From Scolanthus callimorphus (taxonomy: Eukaryota; Cnidaria; Anthozoa; Actiniaria; Edwardsiidae), in the NCBI GenBank assembly GCA_033964015.1, contig CM066915.1, forward strand, positions 4,823,575 to 4,887,574: DNA of 64,000 nucleotides, in the 5' to 3' direction. The notes beneath the pieces were generated by a model, which ran no database searches, was not told where the DNA came from, and saw nothing but the letters and a program-made list of their open reading frames with translations. The position numbers and the translations under genes are program-made. Below, piece after piece: positions 33,261 to 43,759 of this stretch; the first letter of the stretch is position 1; every line of letters starts with the position of its first letter.

Positions 33261-36128
33261 ATGGCTGAGAACGCTCCCTATAACCCCAGAATACCCCCAG
33301 AACGTGAAGAAAGGAAACGCCCATCACTCCCAAAAATAAAGTTGCCTACCTTTGATGGGAATCCCCTAAAGTGGCCCGAATGGTATGGTCTCTTTAAGGT
33401 TTTAGTGGATGAACAGCGTATTACGCGAGCAGAGAAAATGGTGCATTTAAGATCGGCGCTCACAGGTGCAGCAGAAAGCGCGGTAGCTGGTATGCTAATC
33501 GATGGGTCAATGTATGAAAAAACACTAACAGAATTGTACCAGCGGTTCGGAAACCCAGAACTGATTTCTAAGACATTGATTCAGAACTTTCTTAATCTTC
33601 CTAAATTGACAAACGAGTCAAAGGACTTGATGCGCGCCTTTGTAGACAAACTTCACACTACGGTTGAAATGCTCCGGTCGTACGGTCATGAAGCCGATCT
33701 AAAAGCGAGCACAAACCTGGAAGAGGCGGTAAAGAAACTTCCACCAGTGACCGCGGAAAGATGGTGCAGAAGGAGGTTAGAACTTGGCGGAAACGTAGAC
33801 CTCGATGTGTTAACACTCTGGCTGAAGAAAGAAGTAGAGGTCAAAGAGCTTACATTCAGCCAGGACCTATCAAAATCTCAGGACCAACCAAAGCAACAGA
33901 AAAGGCGGAGCCAACAACAACATCAGACACATGCCACTGAAGCCGAGCCCGTCACCACCCCTCCGAAACCTCCGGCTGTTAAGTGTCCAATCTGCGAAGC
34001 GAAACACAGCGCCGGGAGCTGCGAGCAGTGGAAGTCGGCTGATGTAGACAAGCGCTGGTCATTGGCTAAGAGACACAAGCTATGCTTCCGTTGTTTGGAG
34101 AGCGCGCATACTAGGTGGAAATGCTCTGATAAAGACGCGTGTGGTGTCAATGGATGTAATGGCAGGCATAATCCTCAGTTACACAAGGAAATCAAGAAAA
34201 CACCGAATGAGAATCCAGCCAAGCCGAAAGGCGTGCCTGACCCTGGCAATCAGAACAGTACAACGTCGCACGTAGTGGACGAAGAATCCTCAAACTCCAG
34301 CAAGTCTATCAAGTCCGGAAAGGTAGCGCTTCAGACCATCCCTGTAATACTCGTAGGAAGCAACAATAAGCACGTGAAGGCAAATGCTTTCTTAGATCAT
34401 GGATCAGGGTCGTCCTACATAACGGAGGATATGGCGAACGCACTAAATCTCGAGGCTACGAAAGAGCCATTGAGGGTGTCTGTGTTTGGCGCCGGAACTG
34501 TAGTGACTCAAAGTAGACTAGTACCATTGGAAGTGGTGAGTACAGATGAAGAGACGAGACACGACATGCGCATGTGGACGACGCCAAAAATATGTCAAAT
34601 GAAGTCAGTGGATTGGTCAAGACACGCGGCAGCATATGAGCATCTCCGTACTCTAGACATTCAGAAACCAGTTGGTAACGGTAATGTGGATATACTTATA
34701 GGAAGTGATTATTACCGCGAATTCCTCCTACCATCCGAGCACCGAATTGGACAACCTGGCGAACCAGTCGCAATGAAGACCCCATTAGGATGGACATTAG
34801 TTGGTCGAGTTCCAAACAACGAGGAGTGTGCCGAGTCGAACGTGCACGTCTATACACTTCACACAGTAATATCGCCAGAACAGCGAGCTGATGAAATCAT
34901 GAAAAAGCTGTGGGACAACGATCTCTTGGAACCAAGCAAGGGACATTCCTTTACTCCAGAAGAAACGATCGCGCTAGAGAAGGCTGAGCAATCGCGGAAA
35001 TATGTCGGCGACAGAAACGAAATCGCTATACCCTGGGTAGAAGAGGAGCCCAAGCTTGGCGATAACTTTGACGTAGCTGAGCGGAGACTAATCTCGCTGG
35101 AAAAGCACTTAGCAAGACGTCCACAGGTAGCCGAGAAGTACCGAGAGGTGATGAAAGCAAACGTTGACAAAAGATATGTAAGAAAAGTGGAAGCCCATGA
35201 AATGGATAGTGGACCCACATGGCACCTAGCCCATTTCCCAGTAGTAAGAGAAGACCGCCAAACCAGTAAAGTTAGGATTGTCTTTGACTCAGCGAGTAAA
35301 AGTCAAGGAGTGAGCCTAAATGACGTCATGCTGCCAGGCCCGAAACTGCAACAAGAGGTGTTCGATGTTCTTTTAAGGTTTCGGAAGAATCCAGTAGCGC
35401 TGGTCGCTGATTTGACGGAGATGTTTTCTCGGATAGGGATGGCAGACAAGGACAGACGTTATCATCGTTTTCTCTGGCGAGACCTCGACTCATCTCGGCC
35501 GCCTGATGTATACGAAGCAGTGAGGCTTACCTTTGGTGATCGAGCATCCCCTTTTCTGGCACAGTACGTTGTCAGACAGCACGCTGAAGAGCACCGACAG
35601 GAATTTGGCTTAGCGGCACCTATAGCACTCCAGGATATGTATATGGACGACATCATGACTAGCCTTGAGAATGTAGAAGACGCAGTAAACGCGCGTAAGG
35701 AACTGGTCACGATGTTTGAATCAGCAGGATTCAAGATCCGCAAATGGTGTAGCAATGACGTTGACGTACTTGAGGGTATACCCGCAGAAGATTTGGTGTC
35801 TAAGGTGAACATTGAAGATTCGGAGCTTCCTGTCATGAAGACGTTGGGAGTGCAGTGGAACGCAGAGCAAGATGCGTTCGAGTTCAAGCTAAATGTACCG
35901 GAAGATATCCAATATACTAAGCGAGGATTTTTGAAGAAATTAGCTACCCTGTTCGATCCACTCCAGATGCTTGCACCTTTCTCGATTAGAGGGAGAATGA
36001 TTCTGCAAGAGACGTGGCTGCGCGGGTTGGATTGGGACGAGGAGTTCCCGGATGACTTGAGGGAGAAGTGTCACGAATGGTTCAAGCAATTGCCGCAGCT
36101 AAAGGGGTTCAGATACCCCGATGTCTGA
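33261..36128 (+). CDS. BEL/Pao Gag-protease-reverse transcriptase polyprotein
   Basis: 955 residues. In order: a capsid-like DUF1759-type region near residues 25-185 (LPKIKLPTFDGNPLKWPEWY), Cys/His knuckles around 240-300 (CPICEAKHSAGSC and LCFRCLESAHTRWKC), an aspartic protease core near 375-385 (FLDHGSGSSY), and a reverse transcriptase from about 650 to 830 with ALVADLTEMF and the active-site YMDD at 35640-35651. These act together in particle assembly, cleavage and cDNA synthesis. The frame ends at PDV because of a one-base shift near AAAGGGG (about 36098-36104). The RNase H part continues in another frame, so this product would lack RNase H and integrase. Confidence 0.9.
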   Translation: MAENAPYNPRIPPEREERKRPSLPKIKLPTFDGNPLKWPEWYGLFKVLVDEQRITRAEKMVHLRSALTGAAESAVAGMLIDGSMYEKTLTELYQRFGNPELISKTLIQNFLNLPKLTNESKDLMRAFVDKLHTTVEMLRSYGHEADLKASTNLEEAVKKLPPVTAERWCRRRLELGGNVDLDVLTLWLKKEVEVKELTFSQDLSKSQDQPKQQKRRSQQQHQTHATEAEPVTTPPKPPAVKCPICEAKHSAGSCEQWKSADVDKRWSLAKRHKLCFRCLESAHTRWKCSDKDACGVNGCNGRHNPQLHKEIKKTPNENPAKPKGVPDPGNQNSTTSHVVDEESSNSSKSIKSGKVALQTIPVILVGSNNKHVKANAFLDHGSGSSYITEDMANALNLEATKEPLRVSVFGAGTVVTQSRLVPLEVVSTDEETRHDMRMWTTPKICQMKSVDWSRHAAAYEHLRTLDIQKPVGNGNVDILIGSDYYREFLLPSEHRIGQPGEPVAMKTPLGWTLVGRVPNNEECAESNVHVYTLHTVISPEQRADEIMKKLWDNDLLEPSKGHSFTPEETIALEKAEQSRKYVGDRNEIAIPWVEEEPKLGDNFDVAERRLISLEKHLARRPQVAEKYREVMKANVDKRYVRKVEAHEMDSGPTWHLAHFPVVREDRQTSKVRIVFDSASKSQGVSLNDVMLPGPKLQQEVFDVLLRFRKNPVALVADLTEMFSRIGMADKDRRYHRFLWRDLDSSRPPDVYEAVRLTFGDRASPFLAQYVVRQHAEEHRQEFGLAAPIALQDMYMDDIMTSLENVEDAVNARKELVTMFESAGFKIRKWCSNDVDVLEGIPAEDLVSKVNIEDSELPVMKTLGVQWNAEQDAFEFKLNVPEDIQYTKRGFLKKLATLFDPLQMLAPFSIRGRMILQETWLRGLDWDEEFPDDLREKCHEWFKQLPQLKGFRYPDV

Positions 36129-36847
36129 GAGAACCTGACAAGGTGGTGAAGAAAGTGAGTTTGCACACGATGACGGATGCCTCTAAGCTCGCGTACGCGG
36201 CAGTGACGTATGGACGGATCGAGTATGAAGATTCCAGCGTGTCGGTGAGATTTGTTGCGGCGAAAGCCAAGGTGGCGCCTACAAAGGCAGTCAGCATCCC
36301 AAGATAAGAGTTGATGGCTGCAGTTTTGGGACAAAGGTTAGCGGAGAAAGTACGGGAAGGACTTGGATTACCTCCTGAAGCATGCTACTATTGGACAGAC
36401 AGCATGGATGTTTTGTTTTGGATCCAAGGTCGATCGAGGAAGTACAAGCCGTTCGTGGCGAATCGGGTCTCGGACATTCATCAGAAATCAAATCCTAGTC
36501 ATTGGCGTTATGTACCGACGAAACTCAACTGCGCAGATGACGCGTCACGAGGACTGAATGCCCAGGAGATGGAGCCAGGGCACCGCTGGTTTAGAGGTCC
36601 AGAGTTTCTGTACGAAGGAGAAAGCAAGTGGCCGGAGCGCAAGCATGTTAGCGTTGCGGAAAGCACTGAAGACGCTCAGAGCGAGATATCCAAGGAAGGA
36701 CGAACATTTGCGACAGAGACGACAGAACCATTAATCGACCCGTTGAAGTTTTCAAGCTGGAGCAGACTTCGCAGAGTCACGGCGTGGGTTCTTAGGTTCG
36801 TCAGACGTTGTAAGGAGAAGAAGAGGATAACTTGGGAGCTTCGTTGA
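36105..36847 (+). pseudogene. BEL RNase H region, broken by frameshift and stop
   Basis: Continues the pol polyprotein in the next frame. KKVSLHTMTDASKLAYAAVT holds the first RNase H Asp. An in-frame TAA at 36305-36307 interrupts IPR|ELMAAV, where related elements have Leu. The frame then reopens through CYYWTDSMDVLFWIQG (another catalytic Asp) and ADDASRGL. A second frameshift near 36830 separates it from the integrase frame. RNase H would degrade the RNA template during cDNA synthesis. Confidence 0.85.
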
Positions 36848-38205
36848 CAGCGCAGGAAACCAGAGAAGCAGAAGAATTCTGGGTGAAGTACGCGCAGAGC
36901 GAGAGGTACTCGGAGGAGAAAGTCAGTCTCAAGTTAGGAGAACCAATAGCCAAGAGTAGCACATTGAAGTCCCTTACTCCGTTTCTAGACAAGGAGGAAG
37001 TATTACGTGTCGGAGGAAGACTAATGCGAGCTGAACTACCGTACGATGTTCGACACCCTATCATATTACCCAAGAAACACCACATTACTGGATTGATAGT
37101 CTCAGAGGTCCATCAACGCTGTCATCACATGGGTGTGAACTATGTTCTAGCGGAAGTGAGACAGAGTTACTGGGTGATCGATGGTAGGGAAGAAGTAAAG
37201 AGATGCGACAGAAGATGTTTGAAGTGCGAGCGAAGAAGAGTAAAGCCTGCAAGTCAAATTATGGCCCCGTTACCCGTGACACGACTCGGAGAGTCTATGA
37301 GGGCTTTTTCTCGCTGCTGTGTTGACTATGCCGGCCCGTTTATTACCAAGTTAACAAGGCGTGTCACCGCAAAGCGATATTTATGCTTGTTCACTTGCTC
37401 GGCGACAAGAGCAGTGCACCTGGAAATGGCAAACTCATTGAGTGCTACGGATTTCCTGCAAGCCTTCAGTAGAATGGTAGCAACGAGGGGGAAACCGGAA
37501 GAGGTCACAAGTGACAATGGGACAAACTTTGTGGGCGGTGAGAGGGAGCTTCGGGAATTGTTTGAGGAAGCAGAGAAGGAGAAGATTAACGACTACGCCG
37601 CAGATCGTGGTATCAAGTGGAACTGGAACCCACCACTAGGGTCCCATTTTGGAGGGGTATTTGAATCGCTAGTGAAGGTTGCAAAGAGAGCTCTGAAAGC
37701 TATAGTCGGTGATGCTGGTCTAACTGATGATGAACTGAACACAGCTATCAAAGAAGCCGAAGGATTGATGAACTCCAGACCGCTGACTCATGAGGGTACG
37801 GACCCAAGAGATGAAACAGCGTTGACACCCAATCACTTCCTTATAGGGCAGTTGGGTGGCCAACTGGCTCCGAGAGGATCGGACGATATCGCCTTCAACC
37901 CGAGGAATAGATGGAGGCTGATACAAAGTTTTGTGAGCAGTTTCTGGAGACGCTGGCGTAAGGAGTTCCTCGCGAGTCTCAACACCAGAAAGAAGTGGAC
38001 AGAACAACGGAAGAACCTGAAGACTGGAGACGTTGTGCTTGTCGTGGAGCAAAATGCGCCGAGAGGAGAGTGGCCGATTGGTCGCATCGTTGACGTGTTT
38101 CCAGACAAAGAAGGACATGTGCGAGTAGTCAAAGTCAAGTTCAAGGGGAGCACTTATATTAGGCCCATAGTAAGGGTGTGTCCCCTGGACATTATCAATA
38201 ACTAA
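36832..38205 (+). CDS. BEL/Pao integrase
   Basis: The frame gives 457 residues. A His/Cys zinc-binding region reads HQRCHHMGVNY...CDRRCLKC. The DDE core has its first Asp in CVDYAGPF, the second in TSDNGTNFVG, and the Glu in the LGSHFGGVFESLVK segment. The C-terminal part (LKTGDVVLVVEQNAPRGEWP) matches the DUF5641-type tail found in BEL/Pao integrases. It would join the cDNA ends to host DNA. It probably began as part of the same polyprotein. The reported start at TTG is only where the frame opens after the frameshift. Confidence 0.9.
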   Translation: MGASLTAQETREAEEFWVKYAQSERYSEEKVSLKLGEPIAKSSTLKSLTPFLDKEEVLRVGGRLMRAELPYDVRHPIILPKKHHITGLIVSEVHQRCHHMGVNYVLAEVRQSYWVIDGREEVKRCDRRCLKCERRRVKPASQIMAPLPVTRLGESMRAFSRCCVDYAGPFITKLTRRVTAKRYLCLFTCSATRAVHLEMANSLSATDFLQAFSRMVATRGKPEEVTSDNGTNFVGGERELRELFEEAEKEKINDYAADRGIKWNWNPPLGSHFGGVFESLVKVAKRALKAIVGDAGLTDDELNTAIKEAEGLMNSRPLTHEGTDPRDETALTPNHFLIGQLGGQLAPRGSDDIAFNPRNRWRLIQSFVSSFWRRWRKEFLASLNTRKKWTEQRKNLKTGDVVLVVEQNAPRGEWPIGRIVDVFPDKEGHVRVVKVKFKGSTYIRPIVRVCPLDIINN

Positions 38206-38235
38206 GTTAGTAAGAGCTCTCCCGGAACCGCTCTT

Positions 38236-38248
38236 AAAGGGGGGAGAA
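38236..38248 (+). other. Polypurine tract of the BEL element
   Basis: AAAGGGGGGAGAA directly precedes the 3' LTR. This is where plus-strand cDNA priming is expected. Confidence 0.85.
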
Positions 38249-38381
38249 TGTTGGGGCGGGAAGCCTGTGCCCTAGGGGGTCTGGGACTAGCAAGAACACG
38301 AGGGAAAAAATGGCGGACTACATGTACGAACAGAGAACGTTGTGTTGAATAAAAATCAGTAACAAACCATCCGCAGTACCA
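38249..38381 (+). repeat. 3' LTR of the BEL/Pao element
   Basis: Identical to the 5' LTR over all 133 positions and followed directly by the GACTG target duplication. Identity implies a young insertion or recent conversion. Confidence 0.95.
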
Positions 38382-38446
38382 GACTGAGAAAGTGTGCGTT
38401 CAAGTACGAGATAACTTTACCAGCTAACCTTAATATGAATACTCAC

Positions 38447-38479
38447 CACTTCAGGAGCAGCCTCTGTTGAGGCGTCAGT
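38447..38479 (-). CDS. Micro-exon cassette on the far side of the BEL insertion
   Basis: Acceptor TTTTATCTTTAG, then a 33-nt exon reading TDASTEAAPEV, then donor GTGAGTATTCATATT. It belongs to the same series as the cassettes at 29.8-31.9 kb. Removing the BEL element and one target duplication makes it the next cassette upstream (5') on the minus strand. No further cassette is visible beyond it, so the array start or the next larger exon lies in unrecognised sequence. Confidence 0.6.
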
Positions 38480-38499
38480 CTAAAGATAAAACAGATTTA

Positions 38500-40545
38500 T
38501 AATGTTATTCAACTGATTATGAGAGATTTGGGAAGAAAAGAAAGGTGTGCGATAAGAAAATTTGCTGGCCTGCTCGCATGCGTTGAAGAGTAGATTTCAA
38601 GTAAAAAAACACCCAACCTGTGTGCCGCCATATTGGATTTGGTGACAAACCCAAATCCAAGATGGCGGCCATGTTTTTGACCTAAAAACTACTTTTCTTA
38701 AACTGAAAGCAGTGAAGAAGGGATTATTAAAAAATATGCTCTTTAAACCCATGTTATTAGGGTAGCATGCATTCACGGTACTGATTTTGGCCGCCATATA
38801 TCCTTCGAAGTAGGGGCAGAGGGGAGGTAATTTGTAACTATTTAAGTCCGCAATCTAAACAAAAGCTCATGTATTCGCGTGCTTTGTATGATCTCTCATG
38901 TGTATGTGATCGGTCACATACATTTGATAATTGTATCAAATATAAACATCACTATGCGTTCAATGACACACAAGCAACACCATACCTTACTCACTGGGCG
39001 AGTTGCAATGTCGAGTTTCCTATAGAAAATTAACAAATAAATAAACGCATGGACGTCAATATTTCCGTTTTGGAGAGAGTAATGAAGATTGTTCTCTTCG
39101 TGTCCGGGAAAAAATCAAGAGACTGCCATACATTTAGTGCATGTCGCTCGGGAGAATTTCAGGTGCGGCTCCAGATTTTTGAGTCCTGGTGTTTACGTCC
39201 CTGTAAATGGATGAATGACGGCGACAGGACGGACGGGGAATAAGTGATGACAGCGATCATGAGGATGATAGTATTGGTGAGGATCTCTGTACAACATACC
39301 GTTTGAGGGTCTGATTTTCCACTCTGAGAGTCTCAATGAGACTTTGGTTGTCTGTAAAATAAAAAGTGAAAGTTTTCTAAAACAGAAATACTTTCATGGA
39401 TTGTTTTGTGTTGCGATACGAATTCGATATTTCTGTGAATCAGAGACCGTGATAATTGCATGTTTTGAATTTTACCCCCTGATTTTTTAACGAGAGGCAT
39501 GGTTTTAAACGCTCTAATAGGTACGACGAGCACCCTCGCCCCTAGGGGAGTCCCAACCTTGGCTTCAATTTCGTGCTGAATTTTAAATTGTATAGTTAAA
39601 AATAAGGAACATCTTATTTTTACGGCATGCAATAGGACATATTTCAGGTTAGTGCATGTCGCAAACGAAGCCATTCAAAAACAAACCAATCAGCAGGCGA
39701 AGTTGACTTGAGTCAGGAAATAGGGCAGGGGAATTCTTGTTAGGTCTGTTAGGGCTATTGCGTCTGTTAGGTCCTGTTAGGGCTGTCTTTTTACAGGTGG
39801 AGTAAGGAATGTTTTCTCGCTGCTGCTTGGAACTGTAGGTCTGTTAGGCCTAACAGCAGCCCCGTCCTATTTCTTGACAGGCATACTTGTGTTAGTCGTG
39901 AGCATAATAGAGGGAATGGTTAGGGAACCTGACACCCTGCATATTATTGTACAATCTCTTTGTTCCTTTTTCAGAGGAATCCTTTTGTCTCTGTGTAGGG
40001 TCAGGGTACATCAGAGTACAAAAATTCAGCCAGTAAGATTCAGTGTACAACCAGACATGCATATTAGATGAGCATGAAACAAAAGATTGTGCAGGGTCAA
40101 TTCAGCCCACGCTTTTTTGTTGACCCTTGTAAGTTTGCCGGTCTTCCCGACCATTCCACTCCATTAACTATGACGTGAGCAATGGCGCAATTTGATTGGT
40201 TAAAACAAAAGACAAACGACTTTTCTTTCGACCAATAGATTTAACGCTGACGTAACCCAAGTCTGCTTGCTCCAATAAAATAAAAGGACTTAAAATCTAT
40301 TTACCTTTCTGTGTATCAATCAACCCTTTCACGAACGCATTCTAGAGAAGAAAGAAAACATGTAGAAATGCCGTGAATATTTATTTGCTTTCATTGAACA
40401 GTGTTCACAAGAACATCGAGATAATGGACAAAACCTTAACATGACTAATTCATAGTATTGAGGGCAAAAAAAAAAACCCTTGGAAAATAAACAAATAAAA
40501 AATAAGAATAATTTGTCAAGTGGATTTTATTTATTTCCCAGCAGC
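38500..40545. other. Non-coding stretch with a palindromic piece
   Basis: No gene is supported. At 38618-38670 there is a hairpin-forming inverted repeat: GCCGCCATATTGGATTTGGT opposite AAATCCAAGATGGCGGC. At about 39515-39555 there is a right end of the CTCGTCGGGAA TIR family. A cluster of CTGTTAGG motifs lies at 39745-39855. Confidence 0.45.
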
Positions 40546-40547
40546 TA

Positions 40548-42400
40548 GCTTGGCCACTTGTCACGGCAACACATACCGCAGCCACGGCACAACACACTGA
40601 AGCCACGGCACGACACACCGAACCCACGGCACAACACATCAAAGCCACGGCACAACACAACGAACCCACGGCACAACACACCGAACCCACGGCACAACAC
40701 ATCGAGCCCAATTGCACAACACATCGAACCCACGGCACAACACACCGAAATCACGGCACAACTCAACGAACCCACGGCACAACACACCGAACCCACGGCA
40801 CAACACAACGAACCCACGGCACAACACAACGAGCCCACGGCACAACACACCGAACCCAAGGCACAACACACCGAACCCACGGCACAACAGACCGAACCCA
40901 CGGCACAACACACCGAACCCACGGCACAACACATCAAAGCCACGGCACAACACAACGAACCCACGGCACAACATACCGAACCCAAAGCACAACACAGCGA
41001 AGCCACGGCACAACACAACGAACCCACGGCACAACACACCGAACCCACGGCACAACACATCGAGCCCAAGGCACAACACATCGAACCCACGGCACAACAC
41101 ACCGAAATCACGGCACAACTCAACGAACCCACGGCACAACACACCGAACCCACGGCACAACACAACGAACCCACGGAACAACACAACGAGCCCACGGCAC
41201 AACACACCGAACCCACGGCACAACACACCGAACCCACGGCACAACACACCGAACCCACGGCACAACACACCGAAGCCACGGCACAACACACCGAACCCAC
41301 GGCACACACATCAAAGCCACGGCACAACACAACGAACCCACGGCACAACATACCGAACCCAAAGCACAACACAGCGAAGCCACGGCACAACACAACGAAC
41401 CCACGGCACAACACACCGAACCCACGGCACAACACAACGAACCCACGGCACAACACAACGAACCCACAGCACAACACAACGAACCCACGGCACAACACAA
41501 CGAACCCACAGCACAACACAACGAACCCACGGCACAACACACCGAACCCACGGCACAACACATCGAGCCCAAGGCACAACACATCGAACCCACGGCACAA
41601 CACACCAAAATCACGGCACAACTCAACGAACCCACGGTACAACATACCGAAACCACGGCACAACACAACGAATCCACGGCGCAACACACCGAACCCACGT
41701 CACAACACAACGAACCCACGGCGCAACACACCGAACCCACGGCACAACACAACGAACCCACGGCACAACACACCGAACCCACGGCACAACACAACGAACC
41801 CACGGCACAACACATCGAACCCACGGCACAACACATCGAACCCACGGCACAACACATCGAACCCACGGCACAACACACCGAAATCACGGCACAACACACC
41901 GAGCCCACGGCACAACACATCGAGCCCAAGGCACAACACATCGAACCCACGGCACAACACACCGAAATCACGGCACAACTCAACGAACCCACGGCACAAC
42001 ACACCGAACCCACGGCACAACACACCGAACACACGGCACAACACACCGAACCCACGGCACAACACATCGAACCCACGGCACAACACAACGAACCCACAGC
42101 ACAACACAACGAACCCACGGCACAACACACCGAACCCACGGCACAACACATCGAACCCAAGGCACAACACATCGAACCCACGGCACAACACACCGAAATC
42201 ACGGCACAACTCAACGAACCCACGGCATAACACACCGAACCCACGGCACAACACACCGAACCCACGGCACAACACAACGAACCCACGGAACAACACACCG
42301 AACACGCGGCACAACACACCGAACCCACGGCACAACACAACGAACCCAAGGCACAACACAACGAACCCACGGCACAACACAGCGAACGCACGGCCTCTGC
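40548..42400. repeat. 21-bp minisatellite, about 88 units, open in several frames on both strands
   Basis: The unit is ACCCACGGCACAACACACCGA with limited variation (CACACC/CACAAC/CACATC; CCC/GCC/ATC). Because 21 is a multiple of three and the unit has no stop in most frames, long frames appear on both strands: up to 662 codons plus (heptads such as NPRHNTP or AQHTEPT) and 431 codons minus (CCAVGSV or LCRGFGV). Several frames are equally open, so openness is not evidence of coding. No signal peptide, domain or splice structure supports any of them. Blocks of several units recur as longer repeats (the CACCGAAATCACGGCACAAC block appears at least six times). Confidence 0.9.
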
Positions 42401-42563
42401 TAGCAGGGAAACCAAGTCTGATTACAAGGTGCGCGAATTTGTCTGTCTCTCTTACCTTCTCGTTTTTTGTTAATTCATTCTGCCTGAAAAACAAGAAACG
42501 GCTGGTAGTCCATTTGGGCATTACAGATAAATCGTTGCATTGGTAACCGCGCATCCGCTGATG

Positions 42564-42777
42564 CATTCTCGTGCCCAGAGCTCCCCAGCTCGTCTGCTCG
42601 CAGGGAGGCTCTGGGGACATCTATTCTAGGGCCGTCGCTGATTGGTTGATTATGAGCGTTGGAACATGTGCTGAAATATCTTTCTCTCAACGGCTCTGTG
42701 TTACATCTCGCGCATGCGTCAATGGCTGTCACCAGAGCCTTCCCCAGACGAGCCGGGAAGCTCTGGGTTCGAGAATG
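42564..42777. mobile_element. MITE, CAGAGCTCC family, near-complete copy
   Basis: Inverted ends CATTCTCGTGCCCAGAGCTC and GAGAATG-ending AGCTCTGGGTTCGAGAATG. The sub-terminal stretch 42599-42632 is the apparent source sequence of the 32-bp minisatellite at 28.2-29.6 kb. Non-coding, 214 bp. Confidence 0.85.
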
Positions 42778-43499
42778 CCGCTGATGAAATTTGTTGTGAG
42801 TTCTGCATATTCATTACTCATCAACAATATTAACAGTATATTACAGTCATCACATTTTATTACATTTCAATTTTAGTATGTGGTCTCAGATCTATCACAA
42901 AGAACCTACTTTTTCAGCTGGTCGATTTCCTTCATGAGATCTGTAAAGTAGCAAATCACCGATTAGAACGCATCGCTCTTCTAACGTGACCCGTGGGAAT
43001 TATGCCTAACAATGGGTAATCATTTCGGAAAGATATATATTCTTTTTAATTTAACTCTAATTTAATTTAATTCTTTTTTTAATTTCATGCCAAACAACAT
43101 TACGAGACTAAACCGGATTTTCAAGAACGTTCTAGGATCAAACAAAATCCACGCCATACTTTACCGATGTACGTTACGATGGGAATATTCGAGGATTTTT
43201 CTACATTCTTCTTAAAAATATGTTACATTATCATCCTTCATTATCCAATATCATTAATATACCAAATCGGTGAAAAGTCATTTTGTTTTCGTTTTCTAAT
43301 TGTTCCTGAAAAATTACATATCCAAGACTCTATTTATTGGTTTGATAAAAATTTCAAAATGGTTGGCCGTTTTCGCTGCGTTTTGAATGTTGCAATCCAT
43401 CGTACTTTATTCCACCGATTTGGTATATACCTCAGGGACGTTGCCTAGCGGTGGATAGAGCAAACCGTTGTCAGGGCATTTTTGTAAGAGTTTTGTGAC

Positions 43500-43757
43500 A
43501 GAGTCTGTCAAATTTGCAACACAGGAGCCGTAGAAGACGAAGAACATTTTTTAGTAAAATGCATAGCTTTCAAGCCATACAGAATAAAATTGTTTGAATA
43601 CCTCGAAAAGGAAGCTAAGGTCGCCCTCAATGGTTTACCCCCAGCGACTGTATTCAAAAAAATTATAAAACTAAATCAAAACGGAAGTACCCAAAAGCAA
43701 ATCGCGAAATTTATATGGGAAAGTATGTCAGAAAGAAAAAAACATATTAAAGGCTGA
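43500..43757 (+). pseudogene. LINE reverse transcriptase C-terminal zinc-binding fragment
   Basis: 86 codons in frame to TGA contain VCQICNTGAVEDEEHFLVKC. This is the C-x2-C-x(n)-H-x4-C knuckle common at the end of non-LTR retrotransposon or RT-associated proteins (VEDExHFLxxC pattern). It ends SMSERKKHIKG. Stops upstream cut it off from any RT domain. A possible upstream piece is 43167-43448, which has no clear domain. Confidence 0.6.
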
Positions 43758-43759
43758 AC

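Larger units (their letters stand above)
31913..38381 (+). mobile_element. BEL/Pao LTR retrotransposon, recent insertion with broken pol
   Basis: The element is bounded by identical 133-bp LTRs starting TGTTGGGG and ending ACCA, flanked by the 5-bp target duplication GACTG (31908-31912 and 38382-38386). A primer-binding-like site TGGTCCCTCCGAAGCCGGAT starts 4 nt inside the 5' LTR and resembles the 3' end of tRNA-Tyr. A polypurine tract is at 38236-38248. Gene order is an extra upstream ORF, then gag-protease-RT, RNase H and integrase, as in BEL/Pao. The pol region has two frameshifts and one stop. Insertion split the micro-exon array cleanly. Confidence 0.95.

Noticed and set aside
40545..42546. 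Long ORFs (up to 662 codons plus, 431 minus) as real proteins
   Set aside because: They follow from a 21-bp stop-free repeat; several frames on both strands are equally open and no domain, signal peptide or splice site favours one.
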